Shown: positions 1-7,115 of the stretch, piece after piece | Layout: the number at the start of each line of letters is the position of its first letter | Position numbering within the stretch: position 1 is the stretch's first letter | The notes under the pieces: model-generated | The model's database searches: none | What the model saw: only the letters and a program-made list of their open reading frames with translations | Told to the model about the DNA's origin: nothing | Made by a program: the position numbers and the translations under genes | Assembly: GCF_007859305.1 (NCBI RefSeq) | Contig: NZ_VOHE01000005.1 | Coordinates: 1-64,000, forward strand | Reading direction: 5' to 3' | Source of the DNA: Luteimonas wenzhouensis | GTDB taxonomy: Bacteria > Pseudomonadota > Gammaproteobacteria > Xanthomonadales > Xanthomonadaceae | Length of the DNA stretch: 64,000 bases

Positions 1-300
1 TGCGCTGGCTGCGCGACGCGGCGATCGGCCCGGCCTTCATCGCGCCGGGTAGCCCCTGGCAGAACGGGTTCGTCGAGAGCTTCAACGGCAAGCTTCGGGA
101 CGAGCTTCTGAACCGGGAATGGTTCCGCAGCCGCGCCGAAGCGAAGGTGCTGATCGAACGCTGGCGGCAGTTCTACAACGAGCAGCGGCCGCTCAGCGCC
201 CATGGCTACAAACCCCCGGCGACCGTTCGCCGGAACTGGTCGGAACCCGATACCATTCGCCCCGGACTCACTGCCTGATTGGCTACAAGTTCCATACTCA
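1..300 (+). mobile_element. Right end of an IS3-family insertion sequence (rest lies off the left edge)
   Basis: The window opens inside a transposase whose stop is at 276-278. The element's terminal inverted repeat must lie shortly after that stop, but the other end is not visible, so the exact boundary is unknown (about 279-330). The insertion cuts into the last integron cassette, whose lipoprotein reading frame runs into the element from the other side. Confidence 0.6.
3..278 (+). CDS. IS3-family transposase (OrfB), C-terminal fragment
   Basis: This is the last 91 residues of an rve/DDE integrase-core transposase, open at the left window edge. The stretch [19 protein letters not shown] carries the terminal catalytic glutamate of the DDE triad (in FVESFNG). 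It is followed by the typical tail [17 protein letters not shown], in which 'YN..RPH/S..LGY..P' is the IS3 hallmark. The two catalytic aspartates and OrfA would lie outside the window. Family assignment is firm; subgroup cannot be decided. Confidence 0.85.
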   Translation, partial: RWLRDAAIGPAFIAPGSPWQNGFVESFNGKLRDELLNREWFRSRAEAKVLIERWRQFYNEQRPLSAHGYKPPATVRRNWSEPDTIRPGLTA

Positions 301-430
301 GGTCAGGAGGAAGCACCATCTGCATTCCAACGGCAGGGCTAGTCTTACAGCCTGCAACAAGCACGACTATCAGAGCAGCGGCGGCGATTGTTCTGAAGCA
401 CTTTGCAGAGCTCTTCAAGTGAGCCTCCAT
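279..430 (-). pseudogene. Cassette 12: small lipoprotein, 3' end lost to IS insertion
   Basis: An ATG at 430 lies 13 bases after the attC core and starts MEAHLKSSAKCFRTIAAAAL, followed by a hydrophobic helix and the lipobox LVAGC. So this was a short secreted lipoprotein. After about 35-50 codons the frame enters the IS3-family element, and no attC remains at its 3' end. The residual open frame runs on into antisense transposase sequence to 206 and is not native there. Function is unknown. Confidence 0.6.
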
Positions 431-442
431 GGCCTGGCGCGC

Positions 443-502
443 GCCTAACACCAGAATTAAGCCGCGCCGCGAAGCGGTGTCGGCTTGAATGATTTGTTAG
501 GC
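443..502 (-). other. attC: attC site of cassette 11
   Basis: A 60-bp site from core GCCTAAC (443-449) to core GTTAGGC (496-502). Its inner arms pair as AAGCCG.../...CGGCTT around a GCGAAGC-type centre. It contains the stop codon of the cassette 11 gene. Confidence 0.93.
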
Positions 503-855
503 CGCAGCTTGCGGTATGCCAGCGATGCCAGCAACGCACCCACCGCCCATGCGACAAGGGTCTTGGTACCGAAAGTGAGCTGGCCCGCCAGCCCCATTGC
601 AAGAAGCGCTGCGCCGAGGAACGATACGAGTGCCCAAGCAGCGTCCGCTTGGAACATGCGAAGCGCGACGAGCTGGGCGAGCAGCGCCACAAGTGCGGCT
701 CCAATCCCGAAGACTACGACGGCCTCCCAAAGTACCAATGGTGCCCAAGACGGCATCACGAATGCGTTGGTGTAACCAAGCGCGGCGACGGATACGAAGT
801 AGGTGGCGATACCCGACACCACGCCTGCAGCGATGCTCTTAAGTGGTCCTTGCAT
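457..855 (-). CDS. Cassette 11: four-helix membrane protein with attC-encoded tail
   Basis: 132 residues, starting at an ATG 15 bases inside the cassette. Four hydrophobic segments lie at about residues 8-28, 38-65, 73-93 and 98-113, so it should be an inner-membrane protein. The last 13 residues, NKSFKPTPLRGAA, are encoded by the attC site itself and the stop lies within attC. This tail recurs on many Xanthomonas and Vibrio cassette proteins. No function can be assigned. Confidence 0.75.
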   Translation of the reverse strand: MQGPLKSIAAGVVSGIATYFVSVAALGYTNAFVMPSWAPLVLWEAVVVFGIGAALVALLAQLVALRMFQADAAWALVSFLGAALLAMGLAGQLTFGTKTLVAWAVGALLASLAYRKLRPNKSFKPTPLRGAA

Positions 856-870
856 GATCCTCTCCCTTTG

Positions 871-930
871 GCCTAACGCCTGAATTAAGCCGACCCGCGA
901 AGCGGGTTCGGCTTGAATGAATTGTTAGGG
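871..930 (-). other. attC: attC site of cassette 10
   Basis: 60 bp from GCCTAAC (871-877) to GTTAGGG (924-930). The inner stem is the variant CCGACCCGC/GCGGGTTCGG, shared only with the attC at 4229-4288. Confidence 0.93.
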
Positions 931-931
931 G

Positions 932-1384
932 CTATGCGACTGGCAAATCAAGCTTGACGCCAAAGTGCCCCTGATCTGTCCGAGATCGACGCCACCCACC
1001 TACTACCATTGCATCACACCTACAAAGGATCCGCTCGTGCCCGAGCCGCTTGAGTTGCTGGCGATACGAGCGAGCATCCTTGCGAGACAAGTAGCCAACC
1101 GTTCGGCCATCAATGTCTACGCGGACCGCCAGATTGTCGTGCGGATTCGAATCCTCAAGGTGCAGAACGGCCTCAGTCATGTGCTCAGCACTGTCCTCGG
1201 TGCGGCCACCACAGATCGCCTCAAGTGCATCTTGGTACTTGGACTCACCAACAATGTCGAACTCGTATGTGCCGGGACCTGGCAAGTGGCCTTGCACGGA
1301 TGGTCCGCCACGTTGAACAGATCGCTTGCGCCAGAAGAAGTAGGCGAGCGCTGCTATAGCCAAGAATACGAGAATGCTGGACAT
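932..1384 (-). CDS. Cassette 10: membrane-anchored HIRAN-like domain protein
   Basis: 150 residues. The ATG at 1384 is chosen because it is the first one after the attC core; a longer frame would start inside attC. Residues 1-20 form one transmembrane helix ending FFWRKR. From about residue 40 the pattern YEFDIVGESKYQDALEAI ... HLEDSNPHDNLAVRVDI ... VGYLSRKDA matches the HIRAN fold, a beta-barrel module that recognises DNA ends or damage in HLTF/Rad5 helicases and also occurs alone in bacteria. A solitary membrane-anchored form is unusual; its role is unknown. Confidence 0.7.
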   Translation of the reverse strand: MSSILVFLAIAALAYFFWRKRSVQRGGPSVQGHLPGPGTYEFDIVGESKYQDALEAICGGRTEDSAEHMTEAVLHLEDSNPHDNLAVRVDIDGRTVGYLSRKDARSYRQQLKRLGHERILCRCDAMVVGGWRRSRTDQGHFGVKLDLPVA

Positions 1385-1387
1385 AGC

Positions 1388-1447
1388 CCCTAACACCTGA
1401 ATTAAGCCGCGCCGCGAAGCGGCGTCGGCTTGAATGAACTGTTAGTT
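1388..1447 (-). other. attC: attC site of cassette 9
   Basis: 60 bp from CCCTAAC (1388-1394) to GTTAGTT (1441-1447). The last core is directly followed by a second GTTAGAC (1445-1451), so the exact junction is ambiguous by four bases. Confidence 0.9.
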
Positions 1448-1937
1448 AGACCGCACCTGCCTCGTCCGCGATGACGCGAGAGGCGCATGCCGCAGTACTG
1501 AGGTCAACATTGCGAGCCATTTCCGTTGGTTCATATGCGTAGCGCCAGCTGATAAACACGTCCTTGGTGGCTGCGAGAACCGCGGTGATCTCTAGGGTCT
1601 GACTATCGCCACTATTTTTGTTTCTTGTTTTAGCAATGCGCTCGTACCGCTGCTCAAGGTTGCGCTGCACGTCAGCTGGCAAGGCCTTGAAGAGTTTAAC
1701 GTGATCATGCGTACGTAAGGCCTTCCCGTGGTGCTTCAAAAGCAAGGCTTTAAGTGCTACTTCGATACTCAGCGATGTCAGAGCTACCGCACCAACAATG
1801 GGTCCGAGCGTAGCTGGATGAACCATGCCGGATTTCGTCTTTCGGGTCCTGCTGAAATCAAAATCATCCAAGAGCTTGTAAGCAGCCCACTCATACGCCT
1901 TCGCAAGATTTGTTGCTGCTTCACCTGGTGAGGACAT
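1446..1937 (-). CDS. Cassette 9: HEPN-like protein
   Basis: 163 residues from the ATG at 1937. The mainly helical protein carries SIEVALKALLLKHHGKALR followed by THDHVKLFKAL. This is the pattern of HEPN-type proteins, in which a helix bearing E/K and ALL residues is followed by a short loop and HDL/HDH. HEPN proteins are often RNases or the RNA-cleaving half of toxin-antitoxin and abortive-infection modules. A clear R-x4-6-H catalytic motif is not obvious, and no partner antitoxin sits in the same cassette. The stop overlaps the neighbouring attC core. Family call is moderate. Confidence 0.6.
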   Translation of the reverse strand: MSSPGEAATNLAKAYEWAAYKLLDDFDFSRTRKTKSGMVHPATLGPIVGAVALTSLSIEVALKALLLKHHGKALRTHDHVKLFKALPADVQRNLEQRYERIAKTRNKNSGDSQTLEITAVLAATKDVFISWRYAYEPTEMARNVDLSTAACASRVIADEAGAV

Positions 1938-1946
1938 GTCTGTGCG

Positions 1947-2006
1947 GTCTAACGCCAGAGTTAAGGGGTGCCGCGAAGCGGCATCCCCTTGAACGAATTG
2001 TTAGGT
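1947..2006 (-). other. attC: attC site of cassette 8
   Basis: 60 bp from GTCTAAC (1947-1953) to GTTAGGT (2000-2006). The inner stem is AAGGGGTGCC/GGCATCCCCTT, the most divergent of the native-type sites. Confidence 0.92.
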
Positions 2007-2780
2007 GTCAGTCTTACGTAGCGACTGAACCCACTCGTCGACTTTGTATTGCAGGGATAAGAACGTCTCGTCCGAAATGCGCTTGATTTGCCGCGCCAAG
2101 AAGCTGAGTGCATCTTTGTGCACCACCCTAACCGTACAGCTAAGTCGATCCGGGATATATGCGGTGAAGTTGAGCGAGGTGCAGTCGACCTCTCGAAGCC
2201 GGAGTTCTCCGTCGTCTGCAACCATGCATTCGAATATCGGAGCATCGACGACTATGACCGGAATCACAAATTTGTACCGTTCCGTCTTGCTATGTGATTC
2301 CTCGAGTTGGGCCTTTGCTGCCTTCATGACAGATATGCAGGCAGCATAGGCCGGATCATTGTCCTTGCAGAAGGCTTGTCTAAGCCCGTACCCATTCACG
2401 TGGAGGGTTTGCAGGGCGCTTCCCAAGCTGTGGCGCGTCGAAAGTGCCTCGGCGGAAAGTGCCTCGCGAGTCTTCTGGGTGGTGAGCCCAAGTGAGGAAT
2501 ACGTGTTGCCGGAAGGGCTTGAACTTACGAGCACGACCCAAGGGTTTGGTGAAGCCTTGCACTCAATCACGGCATAGCCCTGCAGCAAACCCGTGCCGTC
2601 GCGCGCATACGCTACGACATCGATTTCTCGCCCCTTGTCCAACTGAGGGTCTGCATAGACTGCGGAGTGTGTCACCTCGAAGTTCTGTTGTTTAAAGGCT
2701 GAGGCAGCAGCAATTTCTAGCGGCAGCCCTGTCTTGTGGAGCCACTCAGAGACCTTCGATGGCAAGGACTGTTGCGTCAT
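2001..2780 (-). CDS. Cassette 8: PD-(D/E)xK-type nuclease-like protein
   Basis: 259 residues; the start at 2780 is the first ATG after the attC core (the frame stays open four codons further up, inside attC). An early helix with SAFKQQNFEVTHSAVY is followed by GREIDVVAYARDG and then GYAVIECKAS. This is the E...D-x(n)-(E)xK arrangement of the restriction-endonuclease fold, with the D of EIDVVA and the ECK as predicted metal-binding and catalytic residues. The rest has no recognisable DNA-binding or helicase domain. It may be a solitary defence nuclease. The stop TAA is supplied by the attC core. Confidence 0.65.
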   Translation of the reverse strand: MTQQSLPSKVSEWLHKTGLPLEIAAASAFKQQNFEVTHSAVYADPQLDKGREIDVVAYARDGTGLLQGYAVIECKASPNPWVVLVSSSPSGNTYSSLGLTTQKTREALSAEALSTRHSLGSALQTLHVNGYGLRQAFCKDNDPAYAACISVMKAAKAQLEESHSKTERYKFVIPVIVVDAPIFECMVADDGELRLREVDCTSLNFTAYIPDRLSCTVRVVHKDALSFLARQIKRISDETFLSLQYKVDEWVQSLRKTDT

Positions 2781-2783
2781 GAC

Positions 2784-2843
2784 ACCTAACACCAGAATTA
2801 AGCCGCGCCGCGAAGCGGCGTCGGCTTGAACGAATTGTTAGGC
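2784..2843 (-). other. attC: attC site of cassette 7
   Basis: 60 bp from ACCTAAC (2784-2790) to GTTAGGC (2837-2843), with the common GCCGCGCCGCGAAGCGGCGTCGGC centre type. Confidence 0.93.
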
Positions 2844-2850
2844 CGCGCTC

Positions 2851-3723
2851 TCACTGCTTTAAAACCCCCTCGAGAACAGGCTCTAAAGCAAGCACGTGCC
2901 AACTGCCAAACACTACGACGACACGATCATGGTCGCGCAGTGCCCTACGAATTTCCGTGAGCAGATGTCGGTCCCGGACCGCATTTGTTGAGCGAGCCAA
3001 ATCGCTGAGGCGTCCGGTGCGTTTGATTGGACTAAAAAGATCTCGATCCCAAGTGCCCGGCGAGAGCGGTTGGCCCGTGACGTTCTCATAGGCATCTAGA
3101 AACCCGCTCCAGGTTTTCCATTCCACTCTTGCAGGAAACCCGTTCCCGACTAAGTACCGCGCGAAGAACTCGGGGTACTCGGCGGCAGCGGAGTCCAGAT
3201 TCGGAGCTTTCACATTTCCTATCAGACGCTGTGCCGTTAAGAAAACCAATACATCCTGTGGCGAGTACATACCAAGTAAGGCGTTGATCTCGTCCCTTAG
3301 AGGAGCGTCAGCGCTACGGGTTGCGGCGCCGTGCTTGCTTGCAAGGTGAACGGCAAATCCAAGGTCTGCCCCGACCTTGATTGCTTGATCTCTAGGCATG
3401 CTCTTCAGTTCCGCAGGGGCTTCACTTTCGTGCAGAACAAGCTGTGGCCGGACACGGCTAAAAACCTTCTCAATGCGCGGATACATCGGGGAAGTTGGGT
3501 CGAAAGCATGACGCGTGCCGAGCACAACGATGTGCTTGCCCCGGACACTTCGCTCCCAGATGTAAGGGAGTGCGTGCGGTTCGCCAGACGCGTCAATGGG
3601 CAGTTCAAGGTAGCTCCTTGTGCCAGTGACTGCTTCTATCTCTGTCGCATGAGAGCCTGTAAAAGCGCATAGCGTGCCTACGACAATGGCGGCGATTCTT
3701 GAAGTGGGCGAAGTTCTCTTCAT
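2851..3723 (-). CDS. Cassette 7: secreted TraB/GumN-like protein
   Basis: 290 residues with an N-terminal signal peptide ending near FTGSHA. The motif VVLGTRHAFDP near residue 65, the following VFSRVRPQLVLHES, and the late VVVFGSWHVLALEPVL fit the TraB/GumN/TIKI fold. There, paired G-x-x-H motifs and a glutamate form a possible metal site, and relatives include proteases and the EreA/ChaN-like group. Secretion suggests the periplasm. It is one of the largest cassettes in the array. Substrate unknown; an alternative is an uncharacterised esterase-like protein. Confidence 0.65.
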   Translation of the reverse strand: MKRTSPTSRIAAIVVGTLCAFTGSHATEIEAVTGTRSYLELPIDASGEPHALPYIWERSVRGKHIVVLGTRHAFDPTSPMYPRIEKVFSRVRPQLVLHESEAPAELKSMPRDQAIKVGADLGFAVHLASKHGAATRSADAPLRDEINALLGMYSPQDVLVFLTAQRLIGNVKAPNLDSAAAEYPEFFARYLVGNGFPARVEWKTWSGFLDAYENVTGQPLSPGTWDRDLFSPIKRTGRLSDLARSTNAVRDRHLLTEIRRALRDHDRVVVVFGSWHVLALEPVLEGVLKQ

Positions 3724-3746
3724 GCTGCCTCGACAGTCAGAAAGCG

Positions 3747-3806
3747 GCCTAACACTAGAGTTAAGCCGTGCCGCGAAGCGGCATCGGCTTGAACGACTCG
3801 TTAGGC
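3747..3806 (-). other. attC: attC site of cassette 6
   Basis: 60 bp from GCCTAAC (3747-3753) to GTTAGGC (3800-3806). The centre is GCCGTGCCGCGAAGCGGCATCGGC, identical in type to the attC at 5752-5811. Confidence 0.93.
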
Positions 3807-3813
3807 GCGCCCT

Positions 3814-4224
3814 TCATGGGACGTTGCCTACGGAAACCGCGCCCGTCTCTGTTACGGCGACATACCGTTGCATCACACGGCCTGACGTAAAGCCACGGGA
3901 GAACACTACATAGATTGTCCGGCCGCCCAAGTCCACATAGCCGCCCTCGTAACTGATCTGTACGCCATTGGCGTTGAAGCCATTGAGGCCGCGGAGCTGA
4001 TGAGGCTGAAGCGTGAAATTCTTTCCGAAAGCCTCAATCCTGAGAAGGCTAATGCCACCATCGGATTGCGCTCCTGACACCTTGACCGGGCCCGACTGGC
4101 CAATGCCTGGCGACTCCAGAGCAAATGCGTTAAGAGGAAGCAGACCCTCTTTCGAGCCAGAGACCTCGCTCGATGCAGCCAGAAGGCCAAACACAAGAAG
4201 CAGGGAGAGCGACAATCTAGCCAT
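3814..4224 (-). CDS. Cassette 6: secreted hypothetical protein
   Basis: 136 residues from the ATG at 4224, only four bases after the attC core. A signal peptide (MARLSLSLLLVFGLLAASSEV) precedes a glycine-rich soluble part with FTLQPHQLRGLNG and YVAVTETGAVSVG. No family is recognised. The short distance from the attC core leaves little room for a ribosome binding site, so translation may depend on sequence in the attC. Confidence 0.65.
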   Translation of the reverse strand: MARLSLSLLLVFGLLAASSEVSGSKEGLLPLNAFALESPGIGQSGPVKVSGAQSDGGISLLRIEAFGKNFTLQPHQLRGLNGFNANGVQISYEGGYVDLGGRTIYVVFSRGFTSGRVMQRYVAVTETGAVSVGNVP

Positions 4225-4228
4225 AAGC

Positions 4229-4288
4229 GCCTAACACCTGAATTAAGCCGACCCGCGAAGCGGGTTCGGCTTGAATGAATTGTTAGAC
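4229..4288 (-). other. attC: attC site of cassette 5
   Basis: 60 bp from GCCTAAC (4229-4235) to GTTAGAC (4282-4288). The stem variant CCGACCCGC/GCGGGTTCGG is shared with the attC at 871-930. Confidence 0.93.
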
Positions 4289-4295
4289 GGCAGGC

Positions 4296-4490
4296 TCACG
4301 AGCCCTGCTCGTCTGAAGAATGGCTGCCGCGACGAGCGCCTATTGCAGCACCAAGCGCGACACCAATAGCGATGCCAAGCGCGACATTGCCGATTATCAA
4401 TCCAATAGCAGCGCCAAAGCCAAGGCCAGCGCCGATGCCTTTAGCCAAGCTGCTGCTTGAGTGGGCGGCTCTCCTCTTTAGGAAGTCCAT
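4296..4490 (-). CDS. Cassette 5: small glycine-zipper membrane protein
   Basis: 64 residues with one or two closely spaced hydrophobic helices rich in G/A repeats (GIGAGLGFGAAIGLIIGN ... GVALGAAIGARRG), typical of glycine-zipper segments that pack into membranes. A good ribosome binding site (CAGGAGACAGGA) lies just before the ATG. Similar small proteins include pore-forming toxins and stress lipoproteins, but nothing in the sequence picks between these. Confidence 0.65.
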   Translation of the reverse strand: MDFLKRRAAHSSSSLAKGIGAGLGFGAAIGLIIGNVALGIAIGVALGAAIGARRGSHSSDEQGS

Positions 4491-4504
4491 TCCTGTCTCC
4501 TGCC

Positions 4505-4564
4505 GTCTAACGCTGGACTTAAGCCGCGCCGCGAAGCGGCGTCGGCTTGAAGGACTTGTTAGGC
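4505..4564 (-). other. attC: attC site of cassette 4
   Basis: 60 bp from GTCTAAC (4505-4511) to GTTAGGC (4558-4564). The common GCGCCGCGAAGCGGCG centre is present. Confidence 0.93.
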
Positions 4565-4948
4565 TGCTGTCCGCTCATCATGCAGCCGCCTACGTGAGAT
4601 GACCTGGCCAAGGTATACGCCGAGTGCGACCGCTACCAGTGACGTGACCAGGCCCAAGGCGTTGAACTGAAGGATGCCAAGAACCGAAGCCTGCCCTGTT
4701 GGTGCGGCAACCTGATAAAGCAGAAAAACGATCAAAGTCCATAGGGCGCCCCAAACGGCAACGGCCGGGACGATGAATCTAGAACCGGCGTACCAAGCTG
4801 CAAGAAGGGCGGATACCAACCAAACAATCGGAACGTCAAATCCGTAAATCGTCCACGGCTCGATGCCCACGGCGGACATGATCTCACTAAGGATGATGTG
4901 CGCAGAGAAAAAGATCAGAGCCGCAACCAAGATCCGTTTGTTGATCAC
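4559..4948 (-). CDS. Cassette 4: four-helix integral membrane protein
   Basis: 129 residues from a GTG start at 4948 preceded by GGAGAG. A tiny ATG frame (MERT then stop) precedes it in the leader. Four hydrophobic stretches lie at about residues 6-26, 38-58, 60-82 and 92-116, and the charged tail is RRRLHDERTAA. The TAA stop is contributed by the attC core. Function unknown; it resembles other small membrane proteins common in integron arrays. Confidence 0.7.
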   Translation of the reverse strand: MINKRILVAALIFFSAHIILSEIMSAVGIEPWTIYGFDVPIVWLVSALLAAWYAGSRFIVPAVAVWGALWTLIVFLLYQVAAPTGQASVLGILQFNALGLVTSLVAVALGVYLGQVISRRRLHDERTAA

Positions 4949-4967
4949 CTATGTTCTCTCCATAGCA

Positions 4968-5027
4968 GCCTAACACCTGAATTAAGCCGCGCCGCGAAGC
5001 GGCGTCGGCTTGAATGAATTGTTAGGT
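4968..5027 (-). other. attC: attC site of cassette 3
   Basis: 60 bp from GCCTAAC (4968-4974) to GTTAGGT (5021-5027). The common centre type is present. Confidence 0.93.
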
Positions 5028-5028
5028 G

Positions 5029-5748
5029 CTAATCGAGATTCACAAATGAAAGATTTCTCTCCACAATGTTGCCGTTTGCATACATGGATATCAATCTCAC
5101 GGATCCTGCCTTGACAGGGGTAACAGTGTGTTGCGTTGGTCCAAAGCTGAAGGTAATGCCGTTGTCAGACTCCACATATGAGTTGTCACCGGCCATGTCT
5201 GAACCTTCAAGCAATTGCCGAGAAATCTCTTCGCCTGTAGCAGGTGAAATTACCAATGCAATCTTCTTTCCAGGGAAAACTCTCATGTATAGCCTGTAAG
5301 GCTCAGTAGATGCATTGGGAGAATTGAGCGCGAATGGCTCTGATTGATACAGGCCGACTCGTACTTCAATTTCCGAACTGCAGCTCTGGCAGAAGTTTCG
5401 CTCGGTTTTGCTCACCGACCAAATCTTCTCGCGGTTGTCATAACGAAAGCAGACATCGCTACCAGGAAAGTCGTTGAAGCTGAAGTTGATGGTCTGAGTG
5501 ATCAAACCGTCAACCATGAATGTTGCACTGTGTTGTTTCGCTGACTTGAGAACAGCAGCGGAGGCGAACGTACCTGGACGCAGAGCATCCAATTCGTATC
5601 CATTGTTGAACGACACGCCATGCATCTCCCCCACCTTGCTAGGCATGCCGCCGCTTATGCAGGCCAAAGCCTCATCTCCCATGATCGGTCTCGACCCGTA
5701 TGCCGAAAACGCGAGGAAACTCATAATTAACAGTGCGAATGTTCTCAT
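5029..5748 (-). CDS. Cassette 3: secreted cysteine-containing hypothetical protein
   Basis: 239 residues; the ATG at 5748 is the first after the attC core and begins a signal peptide (MRTFALLIMSFLAFSAYGS). The mature part has cysteines in ALACIS, DVCFRY and NFCQSCSS, suggesting disulphides in the periplasm. The rest looks like beta-rich structure. No family is recognised. Its base composition is visibly more AT-rich than the flanking chromosome, as in the other cassettes. Confidence 0.68.
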   Translation of the reverse strand: MRTFALLIMSFLAFSAYGSRPIMGDEALACISGGMPSKVGEMHGVSFNNGYELDALRPGTFASAAVLKSAKQHSATFMVDGLITQTINFSFNDFPGSDVCFRYDNREKIWSVSKTERNFCQSCSSEIEVRVGLYQSEPFALNSPNASTEPYRLYMRVFPGKKIALVISPATGEEISRQLLEGSDMAGDNSYVESDNGITFSFGPTQHTVTPVKAGSVRLISMYANGNIVERNLSFVNLD

Positions 5749-5751
5749 GGC

Positions 5752-5811
5752 ACCTAACACCTGAGTTAAGCCGTGCCGCGAAGCGGCATCGGCTTGAACG
5801 AATTGTTAGGC
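5752..5811 (-). other. attC: attC site of cassette 2
   Basis: 60 bp from ACCTAAC (5752-5758) to GTTAGGC (5805-5811). It has the GTGCCGCGAAGCGGCAT centre. Confidence 0.93.
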
Positions 5812-6204
5812 ATCAGGCCCGATACTCCGACACGCGCCACCGAATACACCGAATTCGCCTAAATCTACCGTAAGAGCTTTGCTGAGGGAGGAAAAATTGC
5901 CGCCAAGTTTGTTTGACGGGCCCCAAAGCTGAAGTTGATCTCCGACCTCTGTGATGTGTCCGAAGTAGCTGACTGTTTGACTGGGGAGCTCGACCCAAGC
6001 AGAACCGCTTGAGTCGCTCCATAGCCCAACCCAAGGGCGATAGGTCTCTAGCTTGAGGAAGATGGTTGAGGGTTGCTCGGCGCCACTGGACGAGAGAGTG
6101 CCAGAGCACTCATAGCGTGACTCCACCGCTGAGAAGTTTGCGACGAGCAGGAAGAGAGCGATGGCAACGACTAAGAGCCCCCCTAAAACTTTCAGAACCT
6201 TCAT
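5806..6204 (-). CDS. Cassette 2: membrane-anchored hypothetical protein
   Basis: 132 residues with one N-terminal transmembrane helix (MKVLKVLGGLLVVAIALFLL), then a soluble domain with two cysteines (YECSG, GACRS) that could form a disulphide outside the cytoplasm. The stop TAA lies in the attC core. No known domain is recognised. It is the cassette that lay next to attI before aadA2 arrived. Confidence 0.65.
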   Translation of the reverse strand: MKVLKVLGGLLVVAIALFLLVANFSAVESRYECSGTLSSSGAEQPSTIFLKLETYRPWVGLWSDSSGSAWVELPSQTVSYFGHITEVGDQLQLWGPSNKLGGNFSSLSKALTVDLGEFGVFGGACRSIGPDA

Positions 6205-6218
6205 ACGCTTCCCCTGAT

Positions 6219-6278
6219 GCCTAACACCGGAGTTAAGCCGCCGCGCGTAGCGCGGTCGGCTTGAACGAATTGTTAGAC
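6219..6278 (-). other. attC: attC site of cassette 1 (aadA2-type attC)
   Basis: 60 bp from GCCTAAC (6219-6225) to GTTAGAC (6272-6278). The centre GCCGCGCGTAGCGCGGTCGGC differs from the other ten sites, which all have GCGAAGC at this place. It matches the aadA2 attC as remembered from class 1 integrons, so this cassette came in with its own recombination site. Confidence 0.93.
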
Positions 6279-6279
6279 A

Positions 6280-7071
6280 TCATTTACCAACTGACTTGAT
6301 GATCTCGCCTTTCACAAAGCGAATAAATTCTTCCAAGTGATCTGCGCGTGAGGCCAAGTGATCTTCTTTTTGTCCCAGATAAGCTTGCTTAGCTTCAAGT
6401 AAGACGGGCTGATACTGGGCAGGTAGGCGTTTTATTGCCCAGTCGGCAGCGACATCCTTCGGCGCGATTTTGCCGGTTATTGCGCTGTACCAAATGCGGG
6501 ACAACGTAAGCACTACATTTCGCTCATCGCCGGCCCAGTCGGGCTGCGAGTTCCATAGCTTCAAGGTTTCCCTCAGCGCCTCGAATAGATCCTGTTCAGG
6601 AACCGGGTCAAAGAATTCCTCCGCTGCCGGACCTACCAAGGCAACGCTATGTTCTCTTGCTTTTGTAAGCAGGATAGCTAGATCAATGTCGATCATGGCT
6701 GGCTCGAAGATACCCGCAAGAATGTCATTGCGCTGCCATTCTCCAAATTGCAGCTCGCGCTTAGCCGGATAACGCCACGGGATGATGTCGTCATGCACGA
6801 CAAGGGTGACTTCTATAGCGCGGAGCGTCTCGCTCTCGCCAGGGAAAGCCGAAGCCTCCATAAGGTCATTGAGCAATGCTCGCCGCGTCGTTTCATCAAG
6901 CTTTACGGCCACAGTAACCAACAAATCAATATCGCTGTATGGCTTCAGGCCGCCATCCACTGCGGAGCCGTACAAATGCACGGCCAGCAACGTTGATTCC
7001 AGATGGCGCTCAATGACGCTTAGCACCTCTGATAGTTGGTTCGAAATTTCGATGGTCACCGCTACCCTCAT
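6280..7071 (-). CDS. aadA2: Cassette 1: aminoglycoside (3'')(9) adenylyltransferase AadA2
   Basis: 263 residues. Transfers AMP from ATP to the 3''-OH of streptomycin or the 9-OH of spectinomycin. The nucleotidyltransferase motif GSAVDGGLKPYSDIDLL (Gly35, Ser36, Asp47, Asp49) and the catalytic-base Glu87 (AIEVTLVV) are present, followed by the helical C-terminal half. The sequence matches AadA2 from start MRVAVTIEISNQ to end IIKSVGK as far as memory allows; it differs from AadA1 at many positions. The start at 7071 is four bases after the attI core. It is the promoter-proximal cassette, so it should be the best-expressed one, and being first implies the latest insertion. Confidence 0.95.
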   Translation of the reverse strand: MRVAVTIEISNQLSEVLSVIERHLESTLLAVHLYGSAVDGGLKPYSDIDLLVTVAVKLDETTRRALLNDLMEASAFPGESETLRAIEVTLVVHDDIIPWRYPAKRELQFGEWQRNDILAGIFEPAMIDIDLAILLTKAREHSVALVGPAAEEFFDPVPEQDLFEALRETLKLWNSQPDWAGDERNVVLTLSRIWYSAITGKIAPKDVAADWAIKRLPAQYQPVLLEAKQAYLGQKEDHLASRADHLEEFIRFVKGEIIKSVGK

Positions 7072-7074
7072 GAT

Positions 7075-7110
7075 GTCTAACACCAAGTAGACCCCGCACC
7101 CGGGGAATAT
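7075..7110 (-). other. attI: attI recombination site, junction with cassette 1
   Basis: The core GTCTAAC at 7075-7081 (GTTAGAC on the cassette strand) directly precedes the first cassette gene. No 60-bp palindromic attC lies between it and the integrase, as expected for attI. The extent to the right is inferred; integrase binding sites cannot be defined by eye. Confidence 0.65.
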
Positions 7111-7115
7111 GGCCG

